Source: an uncultured Frankiales bacterium
Lineage (GTDB): Bacteria; Actinomycetota; Actinomycetes; Mycobacteriales; SCTD01
Assembly: GCA_946479905.1 (NCBI GenBank)
Contig: CAMLIA010000019.1
Span: 1 to 37,430 of the forward strand
Direction: 5' to 3'
Length of the DNA stretch: 37,430 nucleotides
In this document: piece after piece, positions 23,491 through 31,484 of the stretch
Numbering within the stretch: the first letter of the stretch is position 1
How the letters are laid out: each line of letters starts with the position of its first letter
The notes under the pieces: generated by a model
Seen by the model: only the letters and a program-made list of their open reading frames with translations
Told to the model about the DNA's origin: nothing
Database searches by the model: none
Translations under genes and position numbers: made by a program

Positions 23491-24546
23491 ATGGCTGTTC
23501 CCAACACGGTCCTGAAGAAGTACAGCGACGAGCTCGACCTGCGGATCACCGACTCCTCGCTGCGCGACGGCTCGCACGCGAAGCGGCACCAGTTCTCGCT
23601 CGACCACGTCTCCTCGATCGTGGCGGCGCTGGACGAGGCCGGCGTCCCGGTCATCGAGGTGACGCACGGCGACGGGCTGGGCGGCTCCTCGTTCAACTAC
23701 GGCTTCAGCCTGACGCCCGAGCTCGACATGATCCGCACGGCGGTCAAGACCGCGAAGAAGGCGCGGATCGCGTTCCTCATGCTGCCCGGTCTGGGCACCA
23801 AGGACGACATCCGGGCGGCGCAGGACGCCGGCGGCCAGATCTGCCGGATCGCCACCCACTGCACGGAGGCCGACGTCTCCCGCCAGCACTTCGGGCTGGC
23901 CCGTGAGCTCGGCCTGGAGACGGTCGGCTTCCTCATGATGAGCCACACGATCAGCCCTGAGGAGCTGGCGAAGCAGGGCCGCATCATGGTCGACGCCGGC
24001 TGCCAGTGCGTCTACGTCGTCGACTCCGCAGGCGCGCTCATCATGGAGCAGACCTACGACCGGGTCGCCGCGCTGGTCGCCGAGTTCGGCGACGAGGCGC
24101 AGGTCGGCTTCCACGGCCACGAGAACCTCGGCCTCGGCGTCGCGAACTCGCTGTTCGCCGCCCGCGCGGGCGCGCAGCAGATCGACGGCTCGACCCGCCG
24201 CTTCGGCGCCGGCGCCGGCAACACCCCCGTCGAGGGCTTCGTCGCCGTCGTCGACAAGCTCGGCGTGAAGACCGGCATCGACGTGCGGAAGATCATCGAG
24301 GCGGCCGAGCACGTCGTACGCCCCGCCATGGACGGCGAGTGCCTGCTCGACGAGCTGTCGCTCACGATGGGCTACGCGGGCGTCTACTCGAGCTTCCTCA
24401 AGCACGCCGACCGGCTCTCGAAGCGCTACGGCGTGAGCGGCGCCGAGATGCTCATCCGCTGCGGCGAGCGCAAGCTCGTCGGCGGCCAGGAGGACCAGCT
24501 GATGGCGATCGCCCTGGAGCTGGTGGAAGAGAAGCAGTCCGCGTGA
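23491..24546 (+). CDS. hsaF: 4-hydroxy-2-oxohexanoate/4-hydroxy-2-oxovalerate aldolase
   Basis: A 351-residue TIM-barrel HMGL-family pyruvate aldolase of the DmpG/BphI type. The active site is visible as [12 protein letters not shown] (Arg25, metal ligand Asp26, His29) and FHGHENLG (metal ligands His208 and His210). The C-terminal helical domain binds HsaG. It cleaves 4-hydroxy-2-oxohexanoate to pyruvate and propanal, which passes to HsaG. ATG 23491 lies five bases after the hsaG stop. The next gene, hsaD, is separated by 157 bases carrying two palindromic repeats. Confidence 0.94.
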   Translation: MAVPNTVLKKYSDELDLRITDSSLRDGSHAKRHQFSLDHVSSIVAALDEAGVPVIEVTHGDGLGGSSFNYGFSLTPELDMIRTAVKTAKKARIAFLMLPGLGTKDDIRAAQDAGGQICRIATHCTEADVSRQHFGLARELGLETVGFLMMSHTISPEELAKQGRIMVDAGCQCVYVVDSAGALIMEQTYDRVAALVAEFGDEAQVGFHGHENLGLGVANSLFAARAGAQQIDGSTRRFGAGAGNTPVEGFVAVVDKLGVKTGIDVRKIIEAAEHVVRPAMDGECLLDELSLTMGYAGVYSSFLKHADRLSKRYGVSGAEMLIRCGERKLVGGQEDQLMAIALELVEEKQSA

Positions 24547-24563
24547 GCGCCTCCCGCCTGCGT

Positions 24564-24614
24564 GATCTTTGCCCGTCTGCGGCCACCGCCCAGCGCGGGC
24601 AGTGGGCAAAGATC
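24564..24614. repeat. Intergenic palindromic element, copy 2
   Basis: GATCTTTGCCC (24564-24574) and its exact complement GGGCAAAGATC (24604-24614) flank a 29-base GC-rich loop just after hsaF. The arm sequence is shared with copies 1 and 3. It may attenuate transcription between hsaF and hsaD, or be a dispersed REP-like unit. Confidence 0.65.
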
Positions 24615-24637
24615 GCCGCGCGCGCTTCGGCCGCACC

Positions 24638-24690
24638 TGATCTTTGCCCGTACGGCGGGCTGGGCTCGGGCACCTGCCGGGCAATGATGA
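24638..24690. repeat. Intergenic palindromic element, copy 3
   Basis: TGATCTTTGCCCG (24638-24650) pairs with CGGGCAATGATGA (24678-24690) with two mismatches around a 27-base loop. It sits directly upstream of the hsaD ribosome binding site and in tandem with copy 2, 23 bases apart. Confidence 0.6.
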
Positions 24691-24703
24691 CGGGGGAGGG
24701 CGC

Positions 24704-25549
24704 GTGACGGTCACGGCTGAGGGCACCCGCAAGGTCGTCCAGGTCAACGGGCACGACGTCGCCTACCACGACGTCGGCGACGGCGTCCCCGTGGTCTTCC
24801 TGCACGGCAGCGGGCCAGGCGTCACGGGCTGGGCGAACTTCGGCAACAACGTCGAGCAGCTGCACGGCATCCGCTCGATCGTCGTCGACCAGCCGGGCTT
24901 CGGCGCCTCCGGCCGCGACGAGGTGTACGAGCGCAACTACCTCGACATCTCGGCCGACGCGGTCGTCGGCCTGATGGACGCGCTCGGTCTCGAGCAGGCC
25001 GGCATCGTCGGCAACTCGATGGGTGGGGACGTCGCGGTCACCATCGTCCTCAACCACCCGGAGCGCATCTCGAAGATGCTGCTCAACGGGCCCGGCGGCA
25101 CCGGTGTCCCCATCCTCGGCCCGTCGCCGTCGGAGGGGATCCTGCGGCTGATGGACTTCTACGCCGACCCGACCCGCGAGCGCATCGTGGCCTGGCTGAG
25201 GACGATGGTCTTCGACCAGCGGCTCATCACCGAGGAGCTGATCGAGTCGCGGTTCGCGGCGGCGACCTCACCGGGGGCGGTCAAGAACCTGCAGGACGCC
25301 TACGCGACGTTCTACAACCCGGCCCTGACCGGAGACGTGCCGCTGTGGGCTCGCGTGCACACGATCCGGCAGCCCACCATCATCTGCTGGGGCCGTGACG
25401 ACCGCGTCGCCCCGGTCGAGGGCGGGCTGCTGCCGGCGCGCCGGATGCCCAGGTGCGACCTGCGCATCTACAGCCGCTGCGGGCACTGGGTGCAGATCGA
25501 GCGCAAGGCCGAGTTCGAGCGCGCCTGCCGCGAGCTCTTCGTCGGCTGA
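24704..25549 (+). CDS. hsaD: Meta-cleavage product hydrolase (4,9-DSHA hydrolase)
   Basis: A 281-residue alpha/beta hydrolase of the BphD/HsaD group. The oxyanion segment HGSGPGVTGWANF, nucleophile Ser105 in GNSMGG, Asp233 (GRDDRVAP) and His261 (CGHW) form the triad, with Asp-His spacing like that recalled for HsaD. It hydrolyses the ring-opened 4,9-DSHA to the HIP-type C/D-ring acid and 2-hydroxyhexa-2,4-dienoate for HsaE. GTG 24704 follows GGGGGAGGG. Position after hsaF, rather than between hsaA and hsaC as in mycobacteria, is notable. It converges on the IclR gene with six bases between stops. Confidence 0.92.
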   Translation: MTVTAEGTRKVVQVNGHDVAYHDVGDGVPVVFLHGSGPGVTGWANFGNNVEQLHGIRSIVVDQPGFGASGRDEVYERNYLDISADAVVGLMDALGLEQAGIVGNSMGGDVAVTIVLNHPERISKMLLNGPGGTGVPILGPSPSEGILRLMDFYADPTRERIVAWLRTMVFDQRLITEELIESRFAAATSPGAVKNLQDAYATFYNPALTGDVPLWARVHTIRQPTIICWGRDDRVAPVEGGLLPARRMPRCDLRIYSRCGHWVQIERKAEFERACRELFVG

Positions 25550-25555
25550 CCGGGA

Positions 25556-26410
25556 TCACAGCCAGTAGTCGCCGCCGATGCCCTGCACCAGGTGCTCGAG
25601 GGCGCCCTCGGGCCAGGGGCTCGGCCGCGGCGTGCGGTCCACGGTCCGGGACCGGCGGCGCTGACCCGGCTCCGGGAACAGCGCCCGCGAGGCCTTGCGC
25701 GCGGCATCGAGGACGTACGGCGAGAGCCGCTCCAGGCTGACGGCGCGAGCCTGCCCGGCGAGCTGGAGCGCAGCGGTCGCCCGGCCGATGCCGCGGACGG
25801 CCACCGCGAGCGAGACCGTGCCCTGCGCCAGCTCCTCGCGGTCGTAGGCGACACCGTTGCGGCTGCGGGTCACGGCCAGGTCCTGGCGCAGCACGTCGAG
25901 CGAGGTGATCGTGCGCGGCGTCCGTGCGGCCAGCCGCTGCGGCCAGGTCGCCCGCAGCTGCGCGTCGTCGTGCCACGCGAGCATCGCCTTGCCGGCGGCG
26001 GTCGCGTGCGCCGGCACCCGGGCGCCGACGCGGGTCACCGGGTCGGTGGTCAGGCCACCGCCGTGCCGCTCGACGAAGACGACGTCGCGCTTGTCCAGCA
26101 CGGCGAGGGAGGCCACCGCACCGGTGCGCTCGTGGAGCTCCGACAGCAGCGGGCTCGCGATGATGCGCAGCTCGTGGTGCGCCACGGCGAGCCCCCCGAG
26201 CTCGAGGGCGCGCATGCCCAGCCCGTAGCTCTGCCCGCTGTGCTCGAGCCACCGCAGCTCGACGAGCTGCTCGAGGATGCGGTGCGTGGTGCTCCGGGGC
26301 AGGCCGGTGCGCTCGGTCAGCTCGGCCAGCGTGAGGCGCGGCGTCGACGCGTCGAAGGCGTCGAGCACGAGCGTCATGCGCTCCACCATCGAGACGGGTG
26401 CCTCGGTCAC
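25556..26410 (-). CDS. IclR-family transcriptional regulator
   Basis: A 284-residue regulator. An N-terminal winged helix (about 10-75) has TLAELTERTGLPRSTTHRILEQL, and a C-terminal IclR ligand domain contains HATAAGKAMLA and AVAVRGIGRATAALQL. About 35 extra basic, Pro-rich residues follow the domain. It diverges from the KstD-like gene, so it may regulate that operon or itself, but the shared gap carries a KstR2-type site rather than an obvious IclR site. GTG 26410 has TAGGCT (complement at 26417-26422) ending 6 nt upstream, suggesting a leaderless message. Confidence 0.88.
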   Translation of the reverse strand: MTEAPVSMVERMTLVLDAFDASTPRLTLAELTERTGLPRSTTHRILEQLVELRWLEHSGQSYGLGMRALELGGLAVAHHELRIIASPLLSELHERTGAVASLAVLDKRDVVFVERHGGGLTTDPVTRVGARVPAHATAAGKAMLAWHDDAQLRATWPQRLAARTPRTITSLDVLRQDLAVTRSRNGVAYDREELAQGTVSLAVAVRGIGRATAALQLAGQARAVSLERLSPYVLDAARKASRALFPEPGQRRRSRTVDRTPRPSPWPEGALEHLVQGIGGDYWL

Positions 26411-26434
26411 GGGTGCAGCCTAGCGCCCAAGGCG

Positions 26435-26448
26435 ACCAAGCGCTTGCT
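26435..26448. promoter_or_regulatory. KstR2 operator (exact consensus)
   Basis: ACCAAGCGCTTGCT matches the KstR2 consensus AnCAAGnnCTTGnT at every fixed position. KstR2 represses genes for C/D-ring (HIP) breakdown and is released by HIP-CoA. The site lies in the gap between the IclR gene and the KstD-like gene, and overlaps the inferred -35 box of the latter. Confidence 0.82.
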
Positions 26449-26472
26449 TGGACAGGTCCCAACAGGCAGGAT
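26444..26472 (+). promoter_or_regulatory. Putative sigma-70 type promoter of the KstD-like/FadA6 operon
   Basis: TTGCTT (26444-26449) and CAGGAT (26467-26472) are 17 bases apart, and the second ends 6 nt before GTG 26479. The -35 lies inside the KstR2 operator, so binding would exclude RNA polymerase. Inferred from spacing. Confidence 0.45.
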
Positions 26473-26478
26473 GGCGGG

Positions 26479-28044
26479 GTGATGCGCGACTTCGACGTGG
26501 TCGTCGTGGGGTCCGGGGCCGGCGGCCTCGTCGGAGCCCTGCGCGCGGCGGAGAACGGCGCCCGCGTCCTCGTGCTGGAGAAGGCCGAGGTCTGCGGTGG
26601 CACGACGGCGCTGTCCGGCGCCGGGCTCTGGGCGCCGGCCAACCTGCACGTGCTCGCGGCCGGACAGGACGACGACCTCGACAAGGCTCAGGTCTTCCTG
26701 GACGCGACCGTCGGCGACCGGACGCCACGCGCGATGCAGCAGGCCTACCTGCACGCGGCCCGCGACACCATCGCGTGGCTCGAGACCAAGGGCGTCCGGT
26801 TCTCCTTCATGACCGGTTACCCGGACTACCACCCGGGCGAGCCGGGCGCGCTGCTCACCGGTCGGGCCATCACGCCGAAGGCGATCCGCCCACGCGACCT
26901 GCCGCACCCCGTACGGCCGAAGATGGCCCTCGGCGACGGCGGACCGCCCATCCCTGATGCCGGCCCTGACGGGCCGATGTGGGGAGGGCAGTCCCTCATC
27001 GTCCAGCTGCTCACCGCCTGCGCCACCGAGGGCGTGACGGTCTGGACCGGCGTCGCCTTCGAGGACCTCGTCGTCGAGGAGGGGAGGGTGACCGGGGTAC
27101 GCGCCGCTGACGGTCGCGAGATCGCCGCCCCGGCCGGCGTGCTGCTCGCCAACGGCGGCTTCGAGCACAACGTGGCGATGCGGGAGCGCTACCAGGACCC
27201 GGTGCTCCACCACGACCGCTGGACCCTCGGTGTCGAGGGCAACACGGGCGACGGCATCGCGGCGGGCATGCGGCTCGGCGCCGCCACCGACCTGCTCGAG
27301 GACTGCTGGTGGGCCCCCGGCCTGCTCCGCGGCGACGGCAAGCCGTCGTTCCTGCTCTTCGAGCGGGCGGCGCCCACAGGGATCATCGTCGACCAGCGCG
27401 GCGAGCGCTGGGTCAACGAGGGTGCGCCCTACAACACGTTCGGGCACCTCATGCTCGAGGCACGGGATCGCGGCCTGCCGTGCATCCCCAGCTGGTACGT
27501 CCTCGACCACCACGCGCTCGACACCTACGGCTTCGCCGGCCTGCGCCCCGGTGCCGATCCTGCGGCGTGGGTGCAGGACGGCACCCTCGTCGTCGCCGAC
27601 ACGGTCGAGGAGCTGGCCGCGAAGCTCGACGCGCCAGGCCTTCCCGCCACGGTCGAGCGCTGGAACGCGCTCGCCGAGAAAGGTGTCGACGAGGACCTCG
27701 GACGCGGCGAGGAAGGCTCGTACGAGCGACAGCTGCTCTGGGTCTTCCAGCGCTACCCGGGCATTCCCGGACCGCACGAGTGGCCCAACCCCTCGCTGGC
27801 GCCGATCTCCCGCGGTCCGTTCTACGCCGGCAAGGTCGTGCTCTCGGACCTCGGCACCAAGGGCGGGCTGGTCTGCGACGAGCACGGGCAGGTCACTCGC
27901 CCTGACGGCTCGGTGATCCCGGGGCTCTACGCCTGCGGCAACGCGATGGCGTCGGTGTTCGGGCACGCGTACCCGGGGCCCGGTGCCTGCATCACGCCCG
28001 CCATGGCCTTCGGCTGGCTCGCAGCAGATCGGATGAACCGATGA
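26479..28044 (+). CDS. 3-ketosteroid delta1-dehydrogenase-like FAD flavoprotein
   Basis: A 521-residue flavoprotein of the fumarate reductase/KstD fold. The FAD loop VVVVGSGAGGLVGALRAAE is at the N-terminus, LEKAEVCGGTTALSGAGLW follows, and the C-terminal block GLYACGNAMASVFGHAYPGPG has the Tyr-x-x-x-Gly pair placed like Tyr487/Gly491 of KstD1. NEGAPYN and GYPDYHPG carry further candidate active-site tyrosines. KstD oxidises the C1-C2 bond of 3-ketosteroids. Here, however, the gene lies behind a KstR2 operator with SDR and FadA6-like genes, so it may act on a C/D-ring intermediate. GTG 26479 is chosen from promoter spacing; ATG 26482 is next. The stop overlaps the SDR start as ATGA. Confidence 0.8.
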   Translation: MMRDFDVVVVGSGAGGLVGALRAAENGARVLVLEKAEVCGGTTALSGAGLWAPANLHVLAAGQDDDLDKAQVFLDATVGDRTPRAMQQAYLHAARDTIAWLETKGVRFSFMTGYPDYHPGEPGALLTGRAITPKAIRPRDLPHPVRPKMALGDGGPPIPDAGPDGPMWGGQSLIVQLLTACATEGVTVWTGVAFEDLVVEEGRVTGVRAADGREIAAPAGVLLANGGFEHNVAMRERYQDPVLHHDRWTLGVEGNTGDGIAAGMRLGAATDLLEDCWWAPGLLRGDGKPSFLLFERAAPTGIIVDQRGERWVNEGAPYNTFGHLMLEARDRGLPCIPSWYVLDHHALDTYGFAGLRPGADPAAWVQDGTLVVADTVEELAAKLDAPGLPATVERWNALAEKGVDEDLGRGEEGSYERQLLWVFQRYPGIPGPHEWPNPSLAPISRGPFYAGKVVLSDLGTKGGLVCDEHGQVTRPDGSVIPGLYACGNAMASVFGHAYPGPGACITPAMAFGWLAADRMNR

Positions 28045-28757
28045 GGACCGTGCTCGTCACCGGCGGCACCCGGGGACTCGGTCGCGGGATCGCGCAGGCG
28101 TTCGCCGACGCCGGCGATCGCGTCGTCGTGTGCGGCCGCAACGCGGGCGACGGGCCAGGGCGGTTCGTCGCCTGCGACGTCCGCGACCCTGACGCCGTCG
28201 ACGCGCTCGTCGCCGACGTCATGGCCAACGAGGGATCGCTCGACGTCGTGGTCAACAACGCGGGCGGATCGCCGAGCGCGCTGGTGGCTGACACCTCGCC
28301 GCGCTTCCACGAGAAGGTCATCGCCCTCAACCTCGTCGCGCCGCTCTTCGTCGCACGTGCCGCCCGCCGCGTGATGACCCAGGGCGTCATCCTCAACATC
28401 GGCAGCGTCTCCGCCGTGCGTCCCGCACCCGGGACCGCGGCCTACGCCGCCGCCAAGGCGGGACTGTCGACGCTCACCCGCGCGTTGGCTCTGGAGTGGG
28501 CACCGGACGTACGGGTCAACCAGGTCACCGTCGGGCTGCTCGAGACCGAGACGGCGGGCCAGACCTACGGCGACGACCTCTCCACCGTGGCGGCGACCGT
28601 GCCGATGGGCCGGCTCGCCCTGCCGCAGGACGTCGCTGCGGCATGCCTCATGCTTGCTGCACCGGAGCTGTCCTACGTCACCGGTGCGGACCTGTTCGTC
28701 GACGGAGGCGGGGAGATCCCCGCGTTCCACACAGCGCTCGGAGGAAGTCATGACTGA
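28041..28757 (+). CDS. Short-chain dehydrogenase in the KstR2-type operon
   Basis: A 238-residue SDR with TGGTRGLG, CDVRDPD, VNNAGGSPSA, catalytic Ser in NIGSVSAV and YAAAK, ending in a typical VDGGGEIP segment. It is short and classical. In the HIP pathway SDRs such as IpdF and Rv3548c/Rv3549c-type enzymes oxidise ring hydroxyls; this one could be a counterpart, but I cannot say which. ATG 28041 overlaps the flavoprotein stop, and its stop overlaps the FadA6-like start by eight bases with GGAGGAAG as the binding site. Confidence 0.85.
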   Translation: MRTVLVTGGTRGLGRGIAQAFADAGDRVVVCGRNAGDGPGRFVACDVRDPDAVDALVADVMANEGSLDVVVNNAGGSPSALVADTSPRFHEKVIALNLVAPLFVARAARRVMTQGVILNIGSVSAVRPAPGTAAYAAAKAGLSTLTRALALEWAPDVRVNQVTVGLLETETAGQTYGDDLSTVAATVPMGRLALPQDVAAACLMLAAPELSYVTGADLFVDGGGEIPAFHTALGGSHD

Positions 28758-29901
28758 GGCATACATCGTCGAGGCGGTCCGCACGCCGGTCACGCGCAAG
28801 GGCACCGGTCTTGCCGGCATCCACCCAGCCGACCTCGGTGCGCACGTGCTCAACGCCCTCGTCGACCGCTCCGGCATCGATCCCGCAGCGGTCGAGGACG
28901 TCATCTTCGGGTGCGTGGACACGATCGGCCCGCAGGCCGGGGACATCGCGCGCACGTGCTGGCTCGCCGCCGGCCTTCCCGAGCACGTGCCGGGCACGAC
29001 GATCGACCGGCAGTGCGGCTCCTCGCAGCAGGCCGTGCACTTCGCCGCCCAGGCCGTCATGTCCGGCACGGCCGACGTGGTCGTGGCCGGCGGTGTGCAG
29101 AACATGACCCAGATCCCCATCAGTGCCGCGATGTTCGCCGGCCAGGCCTACGGTTTCGACGACCCGTTCAGCGGCAGCGAGGGATGGGTCAAGAGGTACG
29201 GCGACCAGCCGGTCTCCCAGTTCCACGCGGCCGACGAGATCGCGCGCCGCTGGGACATCTCCCGCGAGGAGATGGAGCAGTGGGCCTACCAGTCCCACCA
29301 GCGGGCCCTGGCCGCGATCAGCGGTGGCCGGTTCGCGAAGGAGATCGCACCGGTCGGTGAGGTCGCCGAGGACATCGGCCCCCGCGCCGACACCACGCTG
29401 GAGAAGATGGCCGGCCTCAAGCCGCTGCAGGAGGGCGGCCGGATCACGGCTGGCGTCGCGTCGCAGCTCACCGACGGTGCCGCGGCCCTGCTCGTCGTCA
29501 GCGAGGCGGCGCTCGCCCAGTACCACCTCACGCCACGGGCACGGATCCACCACCTGTCCGTGCGCGCCGACGACCCGATCCTCATGCTGACGGCGCCGAT
29601 CCCCGCGACCGCGCACGCGCTGAAGAAGGCCGGGCTGTCGATCGACGACATCGACACCATCGAGATCAACGAGGCCTTCGCCTCGGTGGTCCTGGCCTGG
29701 CTCAAGGACACCGGCGCCGACCCCGACCGCGTGAACCCCAACGGCGGCGCGATCGCCCTCGGCCACCCGCTCGGCGCGACCGGTGCCCGGCTCATGACGA
29801 CGATGCTGCACGAGCTCGAGCGCACCGGCGGGCGCTACGGCCTCCAGACCATGTGCGAGGGCGGCGGCCAGGCCAACGTCACGATCCTCGAGCGGCTCTG
29901 A
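28750..29901 (+). CDS. fadA6: FadA6-like acetyl-CoA acyltransferase (thiolase) of HIP catabolism
   Basis: A 383-residue thiolase with all catalytic residues: Cys89 (DRQCGSSQQA), His339 (GHPLGATG) and Cys369 (TMCEGGG). The N-terminus LAGIHPADLG, the middle GGVQNMTQIPISAAM, GPIPATAHAL-type segment APIPATAHALKK and the end GGRYGLQTMCEGGG agree closely with my memory of M. tuberculosis FadA6 (Rv3556c), which acts in C/D-ring beta-oxidation and belongs to the KstR2 regulon. FadA5 is a weaker match. The exact KstR2 operator upstream supports this. Alignment would settle FadA6 against other thiolases. Confidence 0.85.
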   Translation: MTEAYIVEAVRTPVTRKGTGLAGIHPADLGAHVLNALVDRSGIDPAAVEDVIFGCVDTIGPQAGDIARTCWLAAGLPEHVPGTTIDRQCGSSQQAVHFAAQAVMSGTADVVVAGGVQNMTQIPISAAMFAGQAYGFDDPFSGSEGWVKRYGDQPVSQFHAADEIARRWDISREEMEQWAYQSHQRALAAISGGRFAKEIAPVGEVAEDIGPRADTTLEKMAGLKPLQEGGRITAGVASQLTDGAAALLVVSEAALAQYHLTPRARIHHLSVRADDPILMLTAPIPATAHALKKAGLSIDDIDTIEINEAFASVVLAWLKDTGADPDRVNPNGGAIALGHPLGATGARLMTTMLHELERTGGRYGLQTMCEGGGQANVTILERL

Positions 29902-29909
29902 CGCCACAG

Positions 29910-30965
29910 ATGCGGGTCGCCGTCTGGGGGACCGGCAACATGGGCCGGGCCGGCATCCGTGCCGTCGTCGCCCACCCTGACCTTCAGCTGGTCGCGGTCG
30001 TCGGCCGTTCGCAGGCCGGACGCGACGCGGGCACGCTCGCAGGTGTCGAGCCGTTGGGCGTCACGGTCGCTCCCGACGTACCCCGCGACGTCGATGCCGT
30101 CGTCTACATGGCCTCAGGCGACATCCGGCCCGACGAGGCGGTGGCCGACATCGCCGGGTGCCTGCGCGCCGGGGCCGTCGTGGTGACGCCATCGGTGTAT
30201 GCGCTCTACGACCCGCGCTCTGCCTCCGCGTCGCTGCGGGAGCCGCTCGAACAGGCCTGCCGGCAGGGAGGGTCCGCGCTGTTCGTCAGCGGCATCGACC
30301 CGGGCTGGGGCAACGACGTCCTTCCGGTGCTGCTGACGGGCATCGCCTCGACCGTGACGCAGGTGCGCTGCCAGGAGCTGTTCGACTACTCGACCTACGA
30401 CCAGCCCGACGCTGTGCGTCACTCGGTCGGGATGGGCGGCTCGATGGACGAGACGCCGATCATGGTGGCGCCGGGCATCCCGACCATGATCTGGGGCGGG
30501 CAGCTCCGCATGATGGCCCGCGCCCTCGGCGTCGAGCTCGACGAGATCCGCGAGACCGTCGAGCGCCGGGCTCTCGAGCAGGACGTGACGAACTCCATGG
30601 GGGTGTTCGAGAAGGGCACGCAAGGCGGTCTCCGCTTCGAGATCCAGGGCATCGTCGGCGGCGAGGTCAAGCTCGTCGTGGAGCACGTGACCCGGATCCA
30701 CCCGTCTGTCGCGCCCGACTGGCCGTCGCCCGCGGACGGCGGTGCCGGTGCGCATCGCATCGTCATCGAGGGCCGGCCCCGCATCTCGGTGACCGTGGAG
30801 GCCGAGGACGAGGGCGGCAACCGGGCGGCCGGCGGCAACGCCACGGCTGCCGCGCGGCTGGTCAACGCGATCCCCTGGTTGCGCGCTGCGTCTCCTGGCC
30901 TGTACGACGCCCTCGACGTGCCGCTCTCACCTGCCGTGGGGAAGCTGTCGCCGCGAACTCGGTAA
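29910..30965 (+). CDS. DapB/2,4-diaminopentanoate dehydrogenase-like oxidoreductase, copy 2
   Basis: A 351-residue protein with Rossmann loop VWGTGNMGRAGI and the same conserved blocks as copy 1 (17277-18341): FVSGIDPGWGNDVLPVLLTG, DYSTYDQPD, a GGLRFEIQGIVGGE..VEHVTR segment and the C-terminal NATAAARLVNAIPW. It is much longer than true dihydrodipicolinate reductase. It starts eight bases after the fadA6 stop with no clear ribosome binding site, probably translated by coupling or reinitiation. Two homologues in two steroid transcription units suggest a shared but unidentified reductive or oxidative step. Confidence 0.78.
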   Translation: MRVAVWGTGNMGRAGIRAVVAHPDLQLVAVVGRSQAGRDAGTLAGVEPLGVTVAPDVPRDVDAVVYMASGDIRPDEAVADIAGCLRAGAVVVTPSVYALYDPRSASASLREPLEQACRQGGSALFVSGIDPGWGNDVLPVLLTGIASTVTQVRCQELFDYSTYDQPDAVRHSVGMGGSMDETPIMVAPGIPTMIWGGQLRMMARALGVELDEIRETVERRALEQDVTNSMGVFEKGTQGGLRFEIQGIVGGEVKLVVEHVTRIHPSVAPDWPSPADGGAGAHRIVIEGRPRISVTVEAEDEGGNRAAGGNATAAARLVNAIPWLRAASPGLYDALDVPLSPAVGKLSPRTR

Positions 30966-31037
30966 CCCTGCCGGGTCAGGACGCTGTCTCACCTCCGAGT
31001 TCGTCAAGGCATCGGGGTCGCGCGGAGCCGAAGATCG

Positions 31038-31043
31038 TAGAGT
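31038..31043 (+). promoter_or_regulatory. Putative -10 element of a leaderless promoter
   Basis: TAGAGT fits TANNNT and ends 6 nt before ATG 31050, which lacks a Shine-Dalgarno sequence. Confidence 0.4.
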
Positions 31044-31049
31044 CCGGTC

Positions 31050-31421
31050 ATGCCCCGTCCCGATCTCGTCCCCGTTGTGATCGGCGGGCTGCGGCTCGCC
31101 TCCGGCGTCTCCTTCCTCGTCGACCCGCTCAAGGCCAACCGGCTGTGGGGGGACACGTCGACGCCGTCCCCGACGGCCCAGCTGCTGCTGCGGTCGATGG
31201 GCTACCGGGACGCGCTCATCGGTGGCCTCATGGTGGCTGCGGGAGCGCGTGGACGCGACACCCGGGGGTGGTTCCTCGCCTCCGGCGGCGCGGATGCGGC
31301 CGACCTGCTCGGCGGGCTGGCGGTTCACGACCAGCTGCCGCGTCGGCAGCAGGTGATCGGCCTCGGTGGGGCTCTGCTCGGCATCGGCGTCGGAGCCTGG
31401 GGCGCCAGCCGGCGTCGGTGA
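31050..31421 (+). CDS. Small hydrophobic protein, unknown function
   Basis: A 123-residue protein with three or four moderately hydrophobic, Gly/Ala-rich segments (about 7-25, 50-66, 75-92, 100-118) and basic ends, consistent with a small membrane protein. It shows SMGYRDALIGGLMVAAG and ASGGADAADLLGGL, a pattern I associate loosely with small DUF4267-type membrane proteins, without certainty. It sits alone between the HIP operon and the two-component genes. TAGAGT 6 nt before ATG suggests a leaderless message. Confidence 0.6.
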   Translation: MPRPDLVPVVIGGLRLASGVSFLVDPLKANRLWGDTSTPSPTAQLLLRSMGYRDALIGGLMVAAGARGRDTRGWFLASGGADAADLLGGLAVHDQLPRRQQVIGLGGALLGIGVGAWGASRRR

Positions 31422-31425
31422 TCTC

Positions 31426-31446
31426 CACACGACCTTCACACGACCT
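31426..31446 (+). promoter_or_regulatory. Direct repeat upstream of the response regulator, possible OmpR-type operator
   Basis: CACACGACCT occurs twice (31426-31435 and 31437-31446), offset by 11 bases, about one helical turn, and 39 bases before ATG 31485. Tandem sites of this spacing are typical for OmpR/PhoB dimers, so autoregulation is plausible. Confidence 0.5.
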
Positions 31447-31471
31447 GCCGCGGTGCTCCATCTGAGCGGCC

Positions 31472-31477
31472 TACCTT
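31472..31477 (+). promoter_or_regulatory. Putative -10 element of the two-component operon
   Basis: TACCTT fits TANNNT and ends 7 nt before ATG 31485, again without a Shine-Dalgarno sequence. The direct repeat upstream would lie at about -59 to -39 relative to a start at the ATG. Confidence 0.4.
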
Positions 31478-31484
31478 TCGAGGC

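Noticed and set aside
31426..31446. Tandem 10-base repeat considered as a CRISPR or microsatellite fragment
   Set aside because: There are only two copies one helical turn apart, directly upstream of a response regulator, which fits an operator better. No spacers or cas genes are present.
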